A DNA stretch of 64,000 nt. It comes from Pseudomonas leptonychotis. Its GTDB lineage: Bacteria; Pseudomonadota; Gammaproteobacteria; Pseudomonadales; Pseudomonadaceae. Location: assembly GCF_004920405.1 (NCBI RefSeq), contig NZ_RFLV01000001.1, positions 2,170,001-2,234,000 of the forward strand, read 5' to 3'. The notes under the pieces were generated by a model. That model was not told the DNA's origin and made no database searches. It saw only the letters and a program-made list of their open reading frames with translations. The translations under genes were made by a program, and so were the position numbers. Positions within the stretch are counted from its first letter, which is position 1. Each line of letters starts with the position of its first letter. Positions 1-7,971 of this stretch are shown one piece after another.

Positions 1-31
1 CGGCTCCACAAGGGTTGAACAGGCCGTTGAA

Positions 32-64
32 AACCTAGGCGATGTCGCCGTATCGGCAACCTAG
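32..64. promoter_or_regulatory. Repeat/dyad region upstream of glyA
   Basis: AACCTAG occurs twice (32-38 and 58-64), 26 bp apart, with the dyad GCCG-TAT-CGGC at 47-57 between the copies. The P. aeruginosa glyA1-soxBDAG locus is known to be controlled by AraC-family regulators (GbdR, SouR), which often bind direct repeats. Calling this such a site is inference from position and geometry only. Confidence 0.3.
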
Positions 65-136
65 ATAGTTTTTCAATGACCTGTTGCCCGCTTCCGACAC
101 CGATGCGCCGTACCAAGGCGCCGCAGGAGATCAGCG

Positions 137-1390
137 ATGTTCAGCAAGAATGACCAGATTCAAGGCTATGACGACGAACTGCTCAGCGCCATCAACGCCG
201 AGGAAAGCCGTCAGGAGCACCACATTGAGCTGATCGCCTCGGAAAACTACACCAGCCAGCGGGTGATGGAGGCCCAGGGCAGTGGCCTGACCAACAAGTA
301 CGCCGAAGGTTATCCGGGCAAGCGTTACTACGGCGGTTGCGAGCACGTTGATGTGGTTGAGCAGCTGGCCATCGACCGGGCCAAGCAATTGTTCGGTGCC
401 GACTTCGCCAACGTCCAGCCGCACTCGGGCTCGTCCGCCAACAGCGCGGTGTACCTGGCGCTGATCAATGCCGGCGATACCATCTTGGGCATGAGCTTGG
501 CTCACGGTGGTCACCTCACCCACGGCGCCAAGGTGTCGTCCTCGGGCAAGCTCTACAATGCCGTGCAGTACGGCATCGACACCGCTACCGGGCTGATCGA
601 TTACGACGAGGTCGAGCGCCTGGCTGTCGAGTGCCTGCCGAAGATGATTGTGGCCGGGTTCTCCGCCTACTCGAAAACCCTGGATTTTCCGCGTTTTCGC
701 GCCATCGCCGACAAGGTCGGGGCGCTGCTGTTTGTCGACATGGCCCACGTTGCCGGTCTGGTGGCGGCTGGTCTGTACCCCAACCCGATTCCGTTCGCCG
801 ATGTGGTCACTACCACCACTCACAAGACCCTGCGCGGCCCACGTGGCGGGTTGATTCTGGCCAAGGCCAACCCGGAGATCGAGAAGAAGCTCAACTCGGC
901 GGTATTCCCCGGTGCTCAGGGCGGCCCGTTGATGCACGTGATCGCCGCCAAAGCGGTGTGCTTCAAAGAGGCCATGGAGCCAGGCTTCAAAACCTATCAG
1001 CAGCAGGTGATTAACAACGCCCAGGCCATGGCCAAGGTGTTTATCGAACGCGGCTATGACGTGGTCTCCGGCGGCACCGACAACCACCTGTTCCTGGTCA
1101 GCCTGATTCGTCAGGGCCTGACCGGTAAAGATGCCGACGCCGCCCTGGGCCGCGCCGGTATCACCGTCAACAAAAACGCCGTGCCGAATGACCCGCAATC
1201 GCCGTTCGTTACCTCCGGGCTGCGCATCGGCACACCGGCGATCACCACGCGCGGTTTCAAGGAAGCACAGAGCATCGAGCTGGCCGGTTGGATCTGCAAC
1301 ATCCTCGACCACCTCGGCGATGCCGATGTGGAAGCTCAGGTGGCGGCGCTGGCGGCAGGGCTGTGCGCCGATTACCCGGTTTATCGGTGA
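137..1390 (+). CDS. glyA: Serine hydroxymethyltransferase
   Basis: A 417-residue PLP enzyme that interconverts serine + THF and glycine + 5,10-methylene-THF in the cytoplasm. The family signature [13 protein letters not shown] lies near residues 55-67, and the Schiff-base lysine is K230 in [11 protein letters not shown] (K229 in E. coli). Length is full for the family. The ATG follows AGGAGA at 125-130. It heads the sarcosine locus, so it probably condenses the glycine and methylene-THF made by SoxBDAG into serine, like the P. aeruginosa glyA1 paralogue (PA5415). Another housekeeping glyA probably exists elsewhere. A pair of 48-bp repeats separates it from soxB. Confidence 0.97.
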   Translation: MFSKNDQIQGYDDELLSAINAEESRQEHHIELIASENYTSQRVMEAQGSGLTNKYAEGYPGKRYYGGCEHVDVVEQLAIDRAKQLFGADFANVQPHSGSSANSAVYLALINAGDTILGMSLAHGGHLTHGAKVSSSGKLYNAVQYGIDTATGLIDYDEVERLAVECLPKMIVAGFSAYSKTLDFPRFRAIADKVGALLFVDMAHVAGLVAAGLYPNPIPFADVVTTTTHKTLRGPRGGLILAKANPEIEKKLNSAVFPGAQGGPLMHVIAAKAVCFKEAMEPGFKTYQQQVINNAQAMAKVFIERGYDVVSGGTDNHLFLVSLIRQGLTGKDADAALGRAGITVNKNAVPNDPQSPFVTSGLRIGTPAITTRGFKEAQSIELAGWICNILDHLGDADVEAQVAALAAGLCADYPVYR

Positions 1391-1393
1391 CTC

Positions 1394-1512
1394 GTAGGGT
1401 GGAAGGCGCTGTTTCCTTCCACCGCGTATCGGTGGATCGGTAAAGCGTGACCCACCCTACGGGCTTCCACTGCGTACCGGTGGATCGATAAAGCGCGACT
1501 CGCCCTACGGCT
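1394..1512. repeat. Tandem 48-bp repeat with flanking inverted repeat
   Basis: Two adjacent 48-bp copies (1417-1464 and 1465-1512) differ at about 7 positions; both contain CGGTGGATCG and end in CCCTACGG. GTAGGGTGG (1394-1402) is the inverse of CCACCCTAC (1452-1460). The sequence belongs to the GTAGGGTGG-type intergenic elements also seen near 12923 and 63656. It lies between glyA and soxB, probably within the transcript. Confidence 0.7.
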
Positions 1513-1539
1513 TGAACTACCCAGATTTAGGAGCATCCC

Positions 1540-2790
1540 ATGCAACGTTATTCCGGCTTCGGCCTGTTCAAGCACGCGTTCAGCCACCATGAGAATTGGC
1601 AGCGGATGTGGCGCAACCCAACGCCCAAGCCGGTGTACGACGTGGTCATAGTCGGCGGCGGCGGGCATGGTTTGGCCACGGCCTATTACCTGGCCAAAGA
1701 ATTTGGCGTGAAGAACGTCGCGGTGATCGAGAAGGGTTGGCTGGGCGGCGGTAATACTGCGCGCAACACCACCATCGTGCGTTCCAACTACCTGTGGGAT
1801 GAGTCGGCGCATTTGTATGAGCACGCGATGAAGCTGTGGGAAGGCCTGTCGCAGGACATCAACTACAACGTCATGTTTTCCCAGCGTGGCGTGTTCAACC
1901 TCGGCCACACCCTGCAGGACATGCGCGACATCGAACGGCGGGTCAGCGCCAACCGCCTCAACGGCATCGACGGCGAGGTGCTGAATGCCAAGCAGGTCGA
2001 GGAGCTGGTGCCGTACATGGATTGCAGCAAGAACACCCGTTACCCAGTGATGGGCGCCTCCCTGCAGCGCCGCGGCGGCGTCGCCCGCCACGATGCGGTG
2101 GCCTGGGGCTATGCCCGCGCCGCCGATGCATTGGGTGTCGACTTGATCCAGCAAACCGAAGTGATCGGTTTTCGCAAAGAAAACGGTGTGTGCATCGGCG
2201 TAGAAACCAACAAGGGCTTTATCGGCGGTAAGCGCGTCGGCGTGGTGGCGGCGGGTAACTCCGGGCACCTGGCCGGTTTAGCGGGCTTTCGCCTGCCGTT
2301 GGAATCGCACCCGTTGCAGGCGCTGGTGTCCGAGCCGATCAAACCGATTATCGACAGCGTGATCATGTCCAACGCCGTGCACGGCTATATCAGTCAGTCG
2401 GACAAGGGCGACCTGGTGATTGGTGCCGGCATCGATGGCTACAACGGTTATGGCCAGCGCGGCTCTTACCCGACTATCGAACACACCCTGCAGGCCATCG
2501 TCGAGCTGTTCCCGGTGCTCTCGCGGGTGCGCATGAACCGCCAGTGGGGCGGCATCGTCGACACCACGCCGGACGCCTGCCCGATCATCGCCAAGACCCC
2601 GGTGCCGAACCTGTTCTTCAACTGTGGTTGGGGCACCGGCGGCTTCAAAGCGACGCCGGGTTCTGGTCACGTGTTCGCTGCCAGCCTGGCTAAAGGCGAG
2701 ATGCACCCGCTGGCCAAGCCGTTCTCCATTGAGCGCTTCCACAATGGCGCGCTGATCGATGAACACGGCGCCGCCGGGGTTGCGCACTGA
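1540..2790 (+). CDS. soxB: Sarcosine oxidase beta subunit
   Basis: A 416-residue flavoprotein subunit of heterotetrameric sarcosine oxidase, which oxidatively demethylates sarcosine to glycine with H2O2 release. An N-terminal FAD-binding fold (DAO superfamily) shows the dinucleotide motif VGGGGHG at 38-44. H184 in VARHDAVAWGYAR corresponds to the histidine that carries covalent FMN in the beta subunit of characterised enzymes. Length matches the family. It is first in soxBDAG: soxD starts 53 bp downstream, and the other subunits overlap. The upstream ATTTAGGAGC is a good ribosome-binding site. The name is unrelated to sulfur-oxidation SoxB. Confidence 0.97.
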   Translation: MQRYSGFGLFKHAFSHHENWQRMWRNPTPKPVYDVVIVGGGGHGLATAYYLAKEFGVKNVAVIEKGWLGGGNTARNTTIVRSNYLWDESAHLYEHAMKLWEGLSQDINYNVMFSQRGVFNLGHTLQDMRDIERRVSANRLNGIDGEVLNAKQVEELVPYMDCSKNTRYPVMGASLQRRGGVARHDAVAWGYARAADALGVDLIQQTEVIGFRKENGVCIGVETNKGFIGGKRVGVVAAGNSGHLAGLAGFRLPLESHPLQALVSEPIKPIIDSVIMSNAVHGYISQSDKGDLVIGAGIDGYNGYGQRGSYPTIEHTLQAIVELFPVLSRVRMNRQWGGIVDTTPDACPIIAKTPVPNLFFNCGWGTGGFKATPGSGHVFAASLAKGEMHPLAKPFSIERFHNGALIDEHGAAGVAH

Positions 2791-2843
2791 TTTTGCCGCC
2801 TCTCCCATGGGAGAGGACCTGAGGTTTTCTGGAGGTACCGATC

Positions 2844-3170
2844 ATGCTGCATATTTTCTGCCCACATTGCGGCGAGCTGCGTTCCGAAGAGGAATTCCAC
2901 GCCAAGGGCCAGGCACACATTCCGCGTCCACTGGACCCGGCCGCCTGCACCGATGCCGAGTGGGGCGATTACCTGTTTTTTCGCGATAACCCGCGTGGCA
3001 TTCACCACGAACTGTGGGTACATGCCGCCGGTTGCCGCCAGTACTTCAACGCCACCCGTCATACGGTGACTTATGAAATTCTCGAAACCTACAAGATCGG
3101 CGAAAAGCCCAGCGTCACTGCCGCTGGTGGCGCCGCGAAGCAGGCCATCGACCAAGGAGTAACGGCATGA
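2844..3170 (+). CDS. soxD: Sarcosine oxidase delta subunit
   Basis: A 108-residue small subunit of the heterotetramer. It begins MLHIFCPHCGELRSEEEF; the CPHC pair (C6, C9) together with the downstream histidine and cysteine in HHELWVHAAGC form the zinc site expected for SoxD. The segment PRGIHHELWVHAAGCRQYF is typical of the family. A strong GGAGGT site lies at about 2831-2836. It overlaps soxA by 4 bp (ATGA), indicating translational coupling and fixed stoichiometry. The alanine-rich C-terminal tail is variable in the family. Confidence 0.95.
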   Translation: MLHIFCPHCGELRSEEEFHAKGQAHIPRPLDPAACTDAEWGDYLFFRDNPRGIHHELWVHAAGCRQYFNATRHTVTYEILETYKIGEKPSVTAAGGAAKQAIDQGVTA

Positions 3171-6100
3171 GCCAGGTCAATCGTCTTGCCACAGGTGGCC
3201 GCATCGACCGCAGCCAGCCATTGAATTTCAGCTTCAACGGGCAGAGCTACCAAGGCTTTGTCGGTGACACCCTGGCCGCCGCCTTGCTGGCTAACGGTGT
3301 AGACATCGTCGGCCGTAGCTTTAAATATTCTCGGCCGCGCGGCATCGTTGCGGCTGGCAGCGAGGAGCCGAATGCGGTGCTGCAGATTGGTAGCACTGAA
3401 GCGGCGCAGATCCCCAACGTGCGTGCCACTCAGCAGGCGTTGTATGCCGGCCTGGTTGCCAGCAGCACCAACGGTTGGCCGAGTGTGAACACCGACCTGA
3501 TGGGTATTCTTGGAAAGGTCGGCGGCAAGGTGATGCCGCCGGGCTTTTACTACAAAACCTTTATGTACCCGCAGAACCTCTGGCTGACCTACGAAAAGTA
3601 CATCCGTAAGGCCGCAGGTCTTGGCCGTGCGCCGAAAGCCGCTGACCCGGACAGCTACGACTACATGAACCAGCATTGTGACGTGCTGATCGTCGGCGGT
3701 GGTGCCGCAGGTTTGGCTGCGGCCTTGGTCGCCGGGCGCAGCGGCGCGCGAGTGATCCTAGCCGATGAGCAGGAAGAGTTCGGCGGCAGCCTGCTCAGCA
3801 CCCGCGAAACCCTCGACGGCAAACCCGCCAGCGAGTGGGTGACCAAGGTGCTTGCCGAGTTGGCAAGCATGCCTGAAGTCACCCTGCTGCCACGGGCCAC
3901 GGTGCATGGTTACCACGACCACAACTTCCTCACTATTCATCAGCGCCTGACTGATCACCTCGGTGAGATCGCGCCCATGGGCATGTTGCGCCAGCGCATG
4001 CACCGGGTGCGTGCCAAGCGTGTGGTGCTGGCCACCGGTGCGCATGAGCGGCCGCTGGTGTACGCCAACAACGACGTGCCGGGCAATATGCTCGCCGATG
4101 CTGTATCGACCTATGTACGTCGTTATGGCGTAGCACCGGGCAAGCAACTGGTGCTGTCGACCAACAATGATTACGCCTACCGTGTGGTGCTCGACTGGCT
4201 CGACGCTGGTTTGCAGGTGGTGGCAGTTGCTGATGCGCGCAGCAACCCACGCGGCAGCTGGGTGGAAGAGGCGCGCAAGCGTGGCGTGCGCATCCTCACC
4301 GGCAGTGCCGTGGTGGAAGCGGCGGGCAGCAAGCGGGTGACGGCGGCGCGTATCTGCGCCATCGATGTGCAGAGCCACAAGGTGACCAGCCCCGGTGAAG
4401 TGCTTGATTGCGACCTGATTGTCAGCTCCGGTGGCTACAGCCCGGTGGTGCACCTGGCCTCACACCTGGGCGGCAAGCCGACCTGGCGTGAAGACATCCT
4501 CGCCTTCGTGCCGGGTGACGGTTTGCAGAAGCGCTTCTGCGCCGGCGCGGTCAATGGTGTATTCGGCCTGGGTGATGCCCTGGCTGATGGCGTCGAGGCC
4601 GGCGTATCGGCTGCTGCCGAGGCTGGTTATAAAGCCGTTTCGGCCAGCTTGCCGCAGGTCGTTGTGCACTTGGAAGAGCCGACGCAGGCGTTGTTCCAGG
4701 TACCCCACGACAAGCCCACGGCGCGTGCGCCTAAGCAATTTGTCGACCTGCAGAACGATGTCACCGCCGCCGGTATCGAGCTGGCGACGCGTGAAGGTTT
4801 CGAGTCGGTCGAACACGTTAAACGCTACACCGCACTGGGTTTCGGCACCGACCAGGGCAAACTGGGCAACATCAACGGCTTGGCCATCGCCGCGCGCTCG
4901 CTGGGCATCAGCATTGCGCAAATGGGCACCACCATGTTCCGCCCCAACTACACCCCGGTGACCTTCGGCGCAGTGGCCGGCCGGCATTGCGGTGAATTGT
5001 TTGAAGCCAAGCGCTACACCGCCATGCAGAGCTGGCATCTGCAAAACGGCGCCGAGTTCGAGGATGTCGGCCAGTGGAAGCGCCCGTGGTATTTCCCCAA
5101 GGGCGGTGAAGACCTGCATGCTGCCGTAGCCCGTGAGTGCCTGGCAGTACGCAACGCGGTGGGCATTCTCGATGCCTCGACACTGGGCAAAATCGATATC
5201 CAAGGCCCGGATGCCCGCGAGTTCCTCAACCGCGTGTACAGCAATGCCTGGACCAAGCTGGATGTAGGCAAGGCGCGCTACGGCCTGATGTGCAAAGAAG
5301 ACGGCATGGTCTTCGACGACGGCGTCACCGCCTGCCTGGCCGACAATCACTTCCTGATGACCACCACCACCGGCGGCGCCGCACGGGTGATGGAGTGGCT
5401 GGAGATTTACCACCAGACCGAGTGGCCGGAGCTCAAGGTGTACTTCACCTCGGTTACCGATCACTGGGCGACTATGACCCTGTCCGGGCCGAACAGCCGC
5501 AAGCTGCTGGCCGAGGTCACCGATATCGACCTGGACAAGGACGCCTTCCCCTTTATGACCTGGAAGGAAGGCCAGGTTGGCGGTGTGCCGGCGCGGGTGT
5601 TCCGCATCTCCTTCACCGGTGAGCTGAGTTATGAAGTCAACGTGCAGGCCGACTATGCCCTGGGCGTGTGGGAAAAGATCATCGAGGCCGGCAAGAAGCA
5701 TGGCCTGACGCCTTACGGTACCGAGACCATGCACGTGCTGCGGGCCGAGAAGGGTTTCATCATCGTTGGTCAGGACACTGACGGTTCAGTCACCCCGGAC
5801 GATCTCAATATGGGCTGGTGTGTCGGTCGCACTAAACCGTTCTCCTGGATCGGCTGGCGCGGCATGAACCGCGAGGACTGCACGCGTGAAGAGCGCAAGC
5901 AGTTGGTGGGGCTCAAGCCCATCGACCCGAGCAAGGTGCTGCCGGAAGGCGCGCAGCTGGTACGTGACCCCAAGCAGCCGATCCCGATGGATATGGTCGG
6001 CCACGTCACCTCCAGCTACGCCAGCGCGGCGTTGAAACACTCCATCGCCATGGCCTTGGTTAAAGGCGGTCTTAAACGCATCGGTGAGCGAGTGTTCGCA

Positions 6101-6184
6101 CCCTTGGTGGATGGCAGCGTGATTGAAGCCGAAATCGTCAGCTCCGTGTTCTATGACCCGAAAGGGGATCGCCAGAATGTCTAA
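3167..6184 (+). CDS. soxA: Sarcosine oxidase alpha subunit
   Basis: A 1005-residue large subunit. Order of domains: an N-terminal 2Fe-2S-ferredoxin-like fold without a cluster (about 15-110), an NAD-binding oxidoreductase module starting with CDVLIVGGGAAGLAAA near residue 171, and a C-terminal aminomethyltransferase (GcvT-like) half from about 610 that passes the methyl-derived C1 unit to THF. In known enzymes this subunit binds NAD+ noncovalently and the THF-binding half traps formaldehyde as methylene-THF. It overlaps soxD by 4 bp and soxG by 8 bp. Full length with no frameshift. Confidence 0.97.
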   Translation: MSQVNRLATGGRIDRSQPLNFSFNGQSYQGFVGDTLAAALLANGVDIVGRSFKYSRPRGIVAAGSEEPNAVLQIGSTEAAQIPNVRATQQALYAGLVASSTNGWPSVNTDLMGILGKVGGKVMPPGFYYKTFMYPQNLWLTYEKYIRKAAGLGRAPKAADPDSYDYMNQHCDVLIVGGGAAGLAAALVAGRSGARVILADEQEEFGGSLLSTRETLDGKPASEWVTKVLAELASMPEVTLLPRATVHGYHDHNFLTIHQRLTDHLGEIAPMGMLRQRMHRVRAKRVVLATGAHERPLVYANNDVPGNMLADAVSTYVRRYGVAPGKQLVLSTNNDYAYRVVLDWLDAGLQVVAVADARSNPRGSWVEEARKRGVRILTGSAVVEAAGSKRVTAARICAIDVQSHKVTSPGEVLDCDLIVSSGGYSPVVHLASHLGGKPTWREDILAFVPGDGLQKRFCAGAVNGVFGLGDALADGVEAGVSAAAEAGYKAVSASLPQVVVHLEEPTQALFQVPHDKPTARAPKQFVDLQNDVTAAGIELATREGFESVEHVKRYTALGFGTDQGKLGNINGLAIAARSLGISIAQMGTTMFRPNYTPVTFGAVAGRHCGELFEAKRYTAMQSWHLQNGAEFEDVGQWKRPWYFPKGGEDLHAAVARECLAVRNAVGILDASTLGKIDIQGPDAREFLNRVYSNAWTKLDVGKARYGLMCKEDGMVFDDGVTACLADNHFLMTTTTGGAARVMEWLEIYHQTEWPELKVYFTSVTDHWATMTLSGPNSRKLLAEVTDIDLDKDAFPFMTWKEGQVGGVPARVFRISFTGELSYEVNVQADYALGVWEKIIEAGKKHGLTPYGTETMHVLRAEKGFIIVGQDTDGSVTPDDLNMGWCVGRTKPFSWIGWRGMNREDCTREERKQLVGLKPIDPSKVLPEGAQLVRDPKQPIPMDMVGHVTSSYASAALKHSIAMALVKGGLKRIGERVFAPLVDGSVIEAEIVSSVFYDPKGDRQNV

Positions 6185-6809
6185 TTCAATCAATGTTTAT
6201 CAGCAACGCCCTGCGGCTGCCCATGCGGAGTCGCCACTGTTCCACGCCGAGCTCGATCAGTTAGTGGGCAAGGGGCCGGCCAAGGCTGGGGTCACCCTGC
6301 GTGAGAAGAAGCTGCTCGGTCACCTGACCCTGCGCGGCGACGCCAAGGACAGCGCCTTTGCCGGCGCCGTGCATCAGGCATTAGGCCTGGAACTGCCGTC
6401 GGCACTGATGCTGGTGGCGGCTGGTGAGGCCTCATTGCAATGGCTGGGCCCCGATGAGTGGTTGCTGGTCGTGCCAAGCGGCACCGAGTTTGCCGTCGAG
6501 CAAAAGCTGCGGGCCGCGCTGGATGGCCAGCACATCTCGATCGTCAATGTCAGCGGCGGGCAGACCTTGCTGGAGCTTACCGGGCCGAAGGTGCGCGACG
6601 TGCTGATGAAGTCCAGCAGCTATGACGTGCATCCCAGCAACTTTCCGGTGGGTAAGGCCGTGGGCACGGTGTTCGCCAAGTCGCAGCTGGTGATCCGCCA
6701 TACCGGCGAAGACACCTGGGAATTAGTGGTGCGCCGCAGCTTCGCGGATTACGTCTGGTTGTGGCTGCAAGACGCCAGCGCCGAGTACGGCTTGGCGATC
6801 AAGGCCTGA
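6177..6809 (+). CDS. soxG: Sarcosine oxidase gamma subunit
   Basis: A 210-residue gamma subunit, related to the GcvT C-terminal fold; sequences such as WLGPDEWLLV and SGGQTLLELTGPKVRDVL are characteristic. The start chosen is the ATG at 6177 (MSNSINVYQQRP), overlapping the last codons of soxA (AATGTCTAA) by 8 bp; an in-frame start 54 bp upstream would add residues encoded wholly inside soxA and is less likely. It completes soxBDAG. It is followed by a REP-like palindrome and then purU, 104 bp away. Confidence 0.95.
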   Translation: MSNSINVYQQRPAAAHAESPLFHAELDQLVGKGPAKAGVTLREKKLLGHLTLRGDAKDSAFAGAVHQALGLELPSALMLVAAGEASLQWLGPDEWLLVVPSGTEFAVEQKLRAALDGQHISIVNVSGGQTLLELTGPKVRDVLMKSSSYDVHPSNFPVGKAVGTVFAKSQLVIRHTGEDTWELVVRRSFADYVWLWLQDASAEYGLAIKA

Positions 6810-6824
6810 CGGCAACAAACATCC

Positions 6825-6893
6825 TGTGGGAGGGGCTTTAGCCGCGACTGCTTTTCGCGGCTAAAGCGGAATGCCGCCCAGCCTCTCCCACGA
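6825..6893. repeat. REP-like palindrome
   Basis: GTGGGAGGGGCTTTAGCC at 6826 leads into CGCGA; the inverse TCGCGGCTAAAGC lies at 6855-6867 and CTCTCCCAC at 6883-6891, interrupted by a short insertion. Same family as the palindromes at 9187, 32914 and 51482. Located between soxG and purU. Confidence 0.8.
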
Positions 6894-6913
6894 GTTCCAC
6901 CGAGGGCCCGACC

Positions 6914-7777
6914 ATGAGCCGCACCCCTGATACCTGGATTCTGACTGCCCACTGCCCTAGCGTGCTCGGCACGGTGGATGCGGTGACGCGCTTTCTCTTC
7001 GAGCAGCGCTGTTACGTGACTGAGCATCACTCGTTTGATGATCGCCTGTCCTCGCTGTTTTTTATTCGCGTCGAGTTTCGCCAACCGGACGATTTTGATG
7101 AGCAGGCCTTTCGCGCCGGCCTCGATGAGCGCCTGACCAGCTTTGGCATGCAGGTCGAGCTGACCCCGCCCGGCTACCGGGCCAAGGTGGTGCTGATGGT
7201 CAGCAAGGCCGACCATTGCCTGAATGATCTGCTCTATCGCCAGCGCATTGGCCACTTGGGCATGGAGGTGGTGGCGGTGGTGTCCAATCACCCGGACCTG
7301 GAACCGCTGGCGCGCTGGCACGACATTCCCTACTACCACTTCCCGCTCGACCCCAATGACAAGCCGGCGCAGGAGCGCAAGGTGCTGCAGGTGATCGAGG
7401 ACAGCGGTGCCGAACTGGTGGTACTCGCCCGCTATATGCAGGTGTTGTCGCCCGAGCTGTGCCGCAAGCTGGATGGCTGGGCGATCAATATTCACCACTC
7501 GCTGCTGCCCGGTTTCAAGGGCGCCAAGCCCTACCATCAGGCTTATGAAAAGGGCGTCAAACTGGTGGGCGCCACCGCGCACTACATCAACAACGACCTC
7601 GACGAGGGGCCGATCATCGCCCAAGGCGTGGAGTCGGTGGATCACGCGCATTACCCCGAAGACCTGATTGCCAAGGGCCGTGATATCGAGTGCCAAACCC
7701 TGGCCAAGGCCATTGGTTACCACCTTGAACGGCGGGTGTTCCTCAACGCCAGCCGCACGGTGGTGCTGCACGCATGA
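6914..7777 (+). CDS. purU: Formyltetrahydrofolate deformylase
   Basis: A 287-residue enzyme hydrolysing 10-formyl-THF to formate and THF. An N-terminal ACT domain (about 5-85) precedes a formyltransferase fold. The GART-type catalytic residues are visible: N192 and H194 in INIHHSLLPGFKG, and D230 in NNDLDEGPII. In this locus (as for PA5420 purU2 in P. aeruginosa) it would regenerate free THF when demethylation floods the folate pool with C1 units. It lies between soxG and fdhA on the same strand, probably cotranscribed with soxBDAG despite a palindrome in the gap. Confidence 0.95.
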   Translation: MSRTPDTWILTAHCPSVLGTVDAVTRFLFEQRCYVTEHHSFDDRLSSLFFIRVEFRQPDDFDEQAFRAGLDERLTSFGMQVELTPPGYRAKVVLMVSKADHCLNDLLYRQRIGHLGMEVVAVVSNHPDLEPLARWHDIPYYHFPLDPNDKPAQERKVLQVIEDSGAELVVLARYMQVLSPELCRKLDGWAINIHHSLLPGFKGAKPYHQAYEKGVKLVGATAHYINNDLDEGPIIAQGVESVDHAHYPEDLIAKGRDIECQTLAKAIGYHLERRVFLNASRTVVLHA

Positions 7778-7780
7778 TCC

Positions 7781-7886
7781 GTAGGATGGGTTGAGCGCAG
7801 CGATACCCATCAACCCGATCCGGTGTGTAAACGCAGCCGGATTACAACCGGAGAGGCAGTACCGCTCTGCCCTTGGCGGTCTCTCC
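7781..7886 (+). other. Structured leader between purU and fdhA
   Basis: The 194-bp gap holds a GTAGGATGGGTT...AACCC-type inverted element (7781-7817), then CCGG-ATTACAA-CCGG, then a nested dyad: GGAGAG (7850-7855) with CTCTCC (7881-7886), enclosing GGCAG (7855-7859) with CTGCC (7867-7871). fdhA begins 85 bp further on. It could be an untranslated leader structure or decayed repeat sequence; function is unknown. Confidence 0.45.
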
Positions 7887-7971
7887 CGCGCAACAGACTT
7901 AAACGCTCCAGTACGAGGCCGCGTGGCCGTTGGCTGCGCCTTTGTACCCACAACAACAAAGGAGAACACCT

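Noticed and set aside
131..1312. Long reading frame on the minus strand opposite glyA
   Set aside because: It is antisense to a clearly conserved enzyme; such frames are common in GC-rich codon usage and show no recognisable domain.
1417..1512. Tandem repeats as a CRISPR array
   Set aside because: Only two directly adjacent copies without unique spacers; no cas genes.
1540..6809. Sulfur-oxidation sox genes
   Set aside because: The sox symbols here are sarcosine oxidase subunits, shown by flavin, folate-transferase and zinc motifs.
7850..7886. Possible glycine riboswitch before fdhA
   Set aside because: GGAGAG and CTCTCC resemble its first stem, but the conserved core segments of the aptamer are absent.
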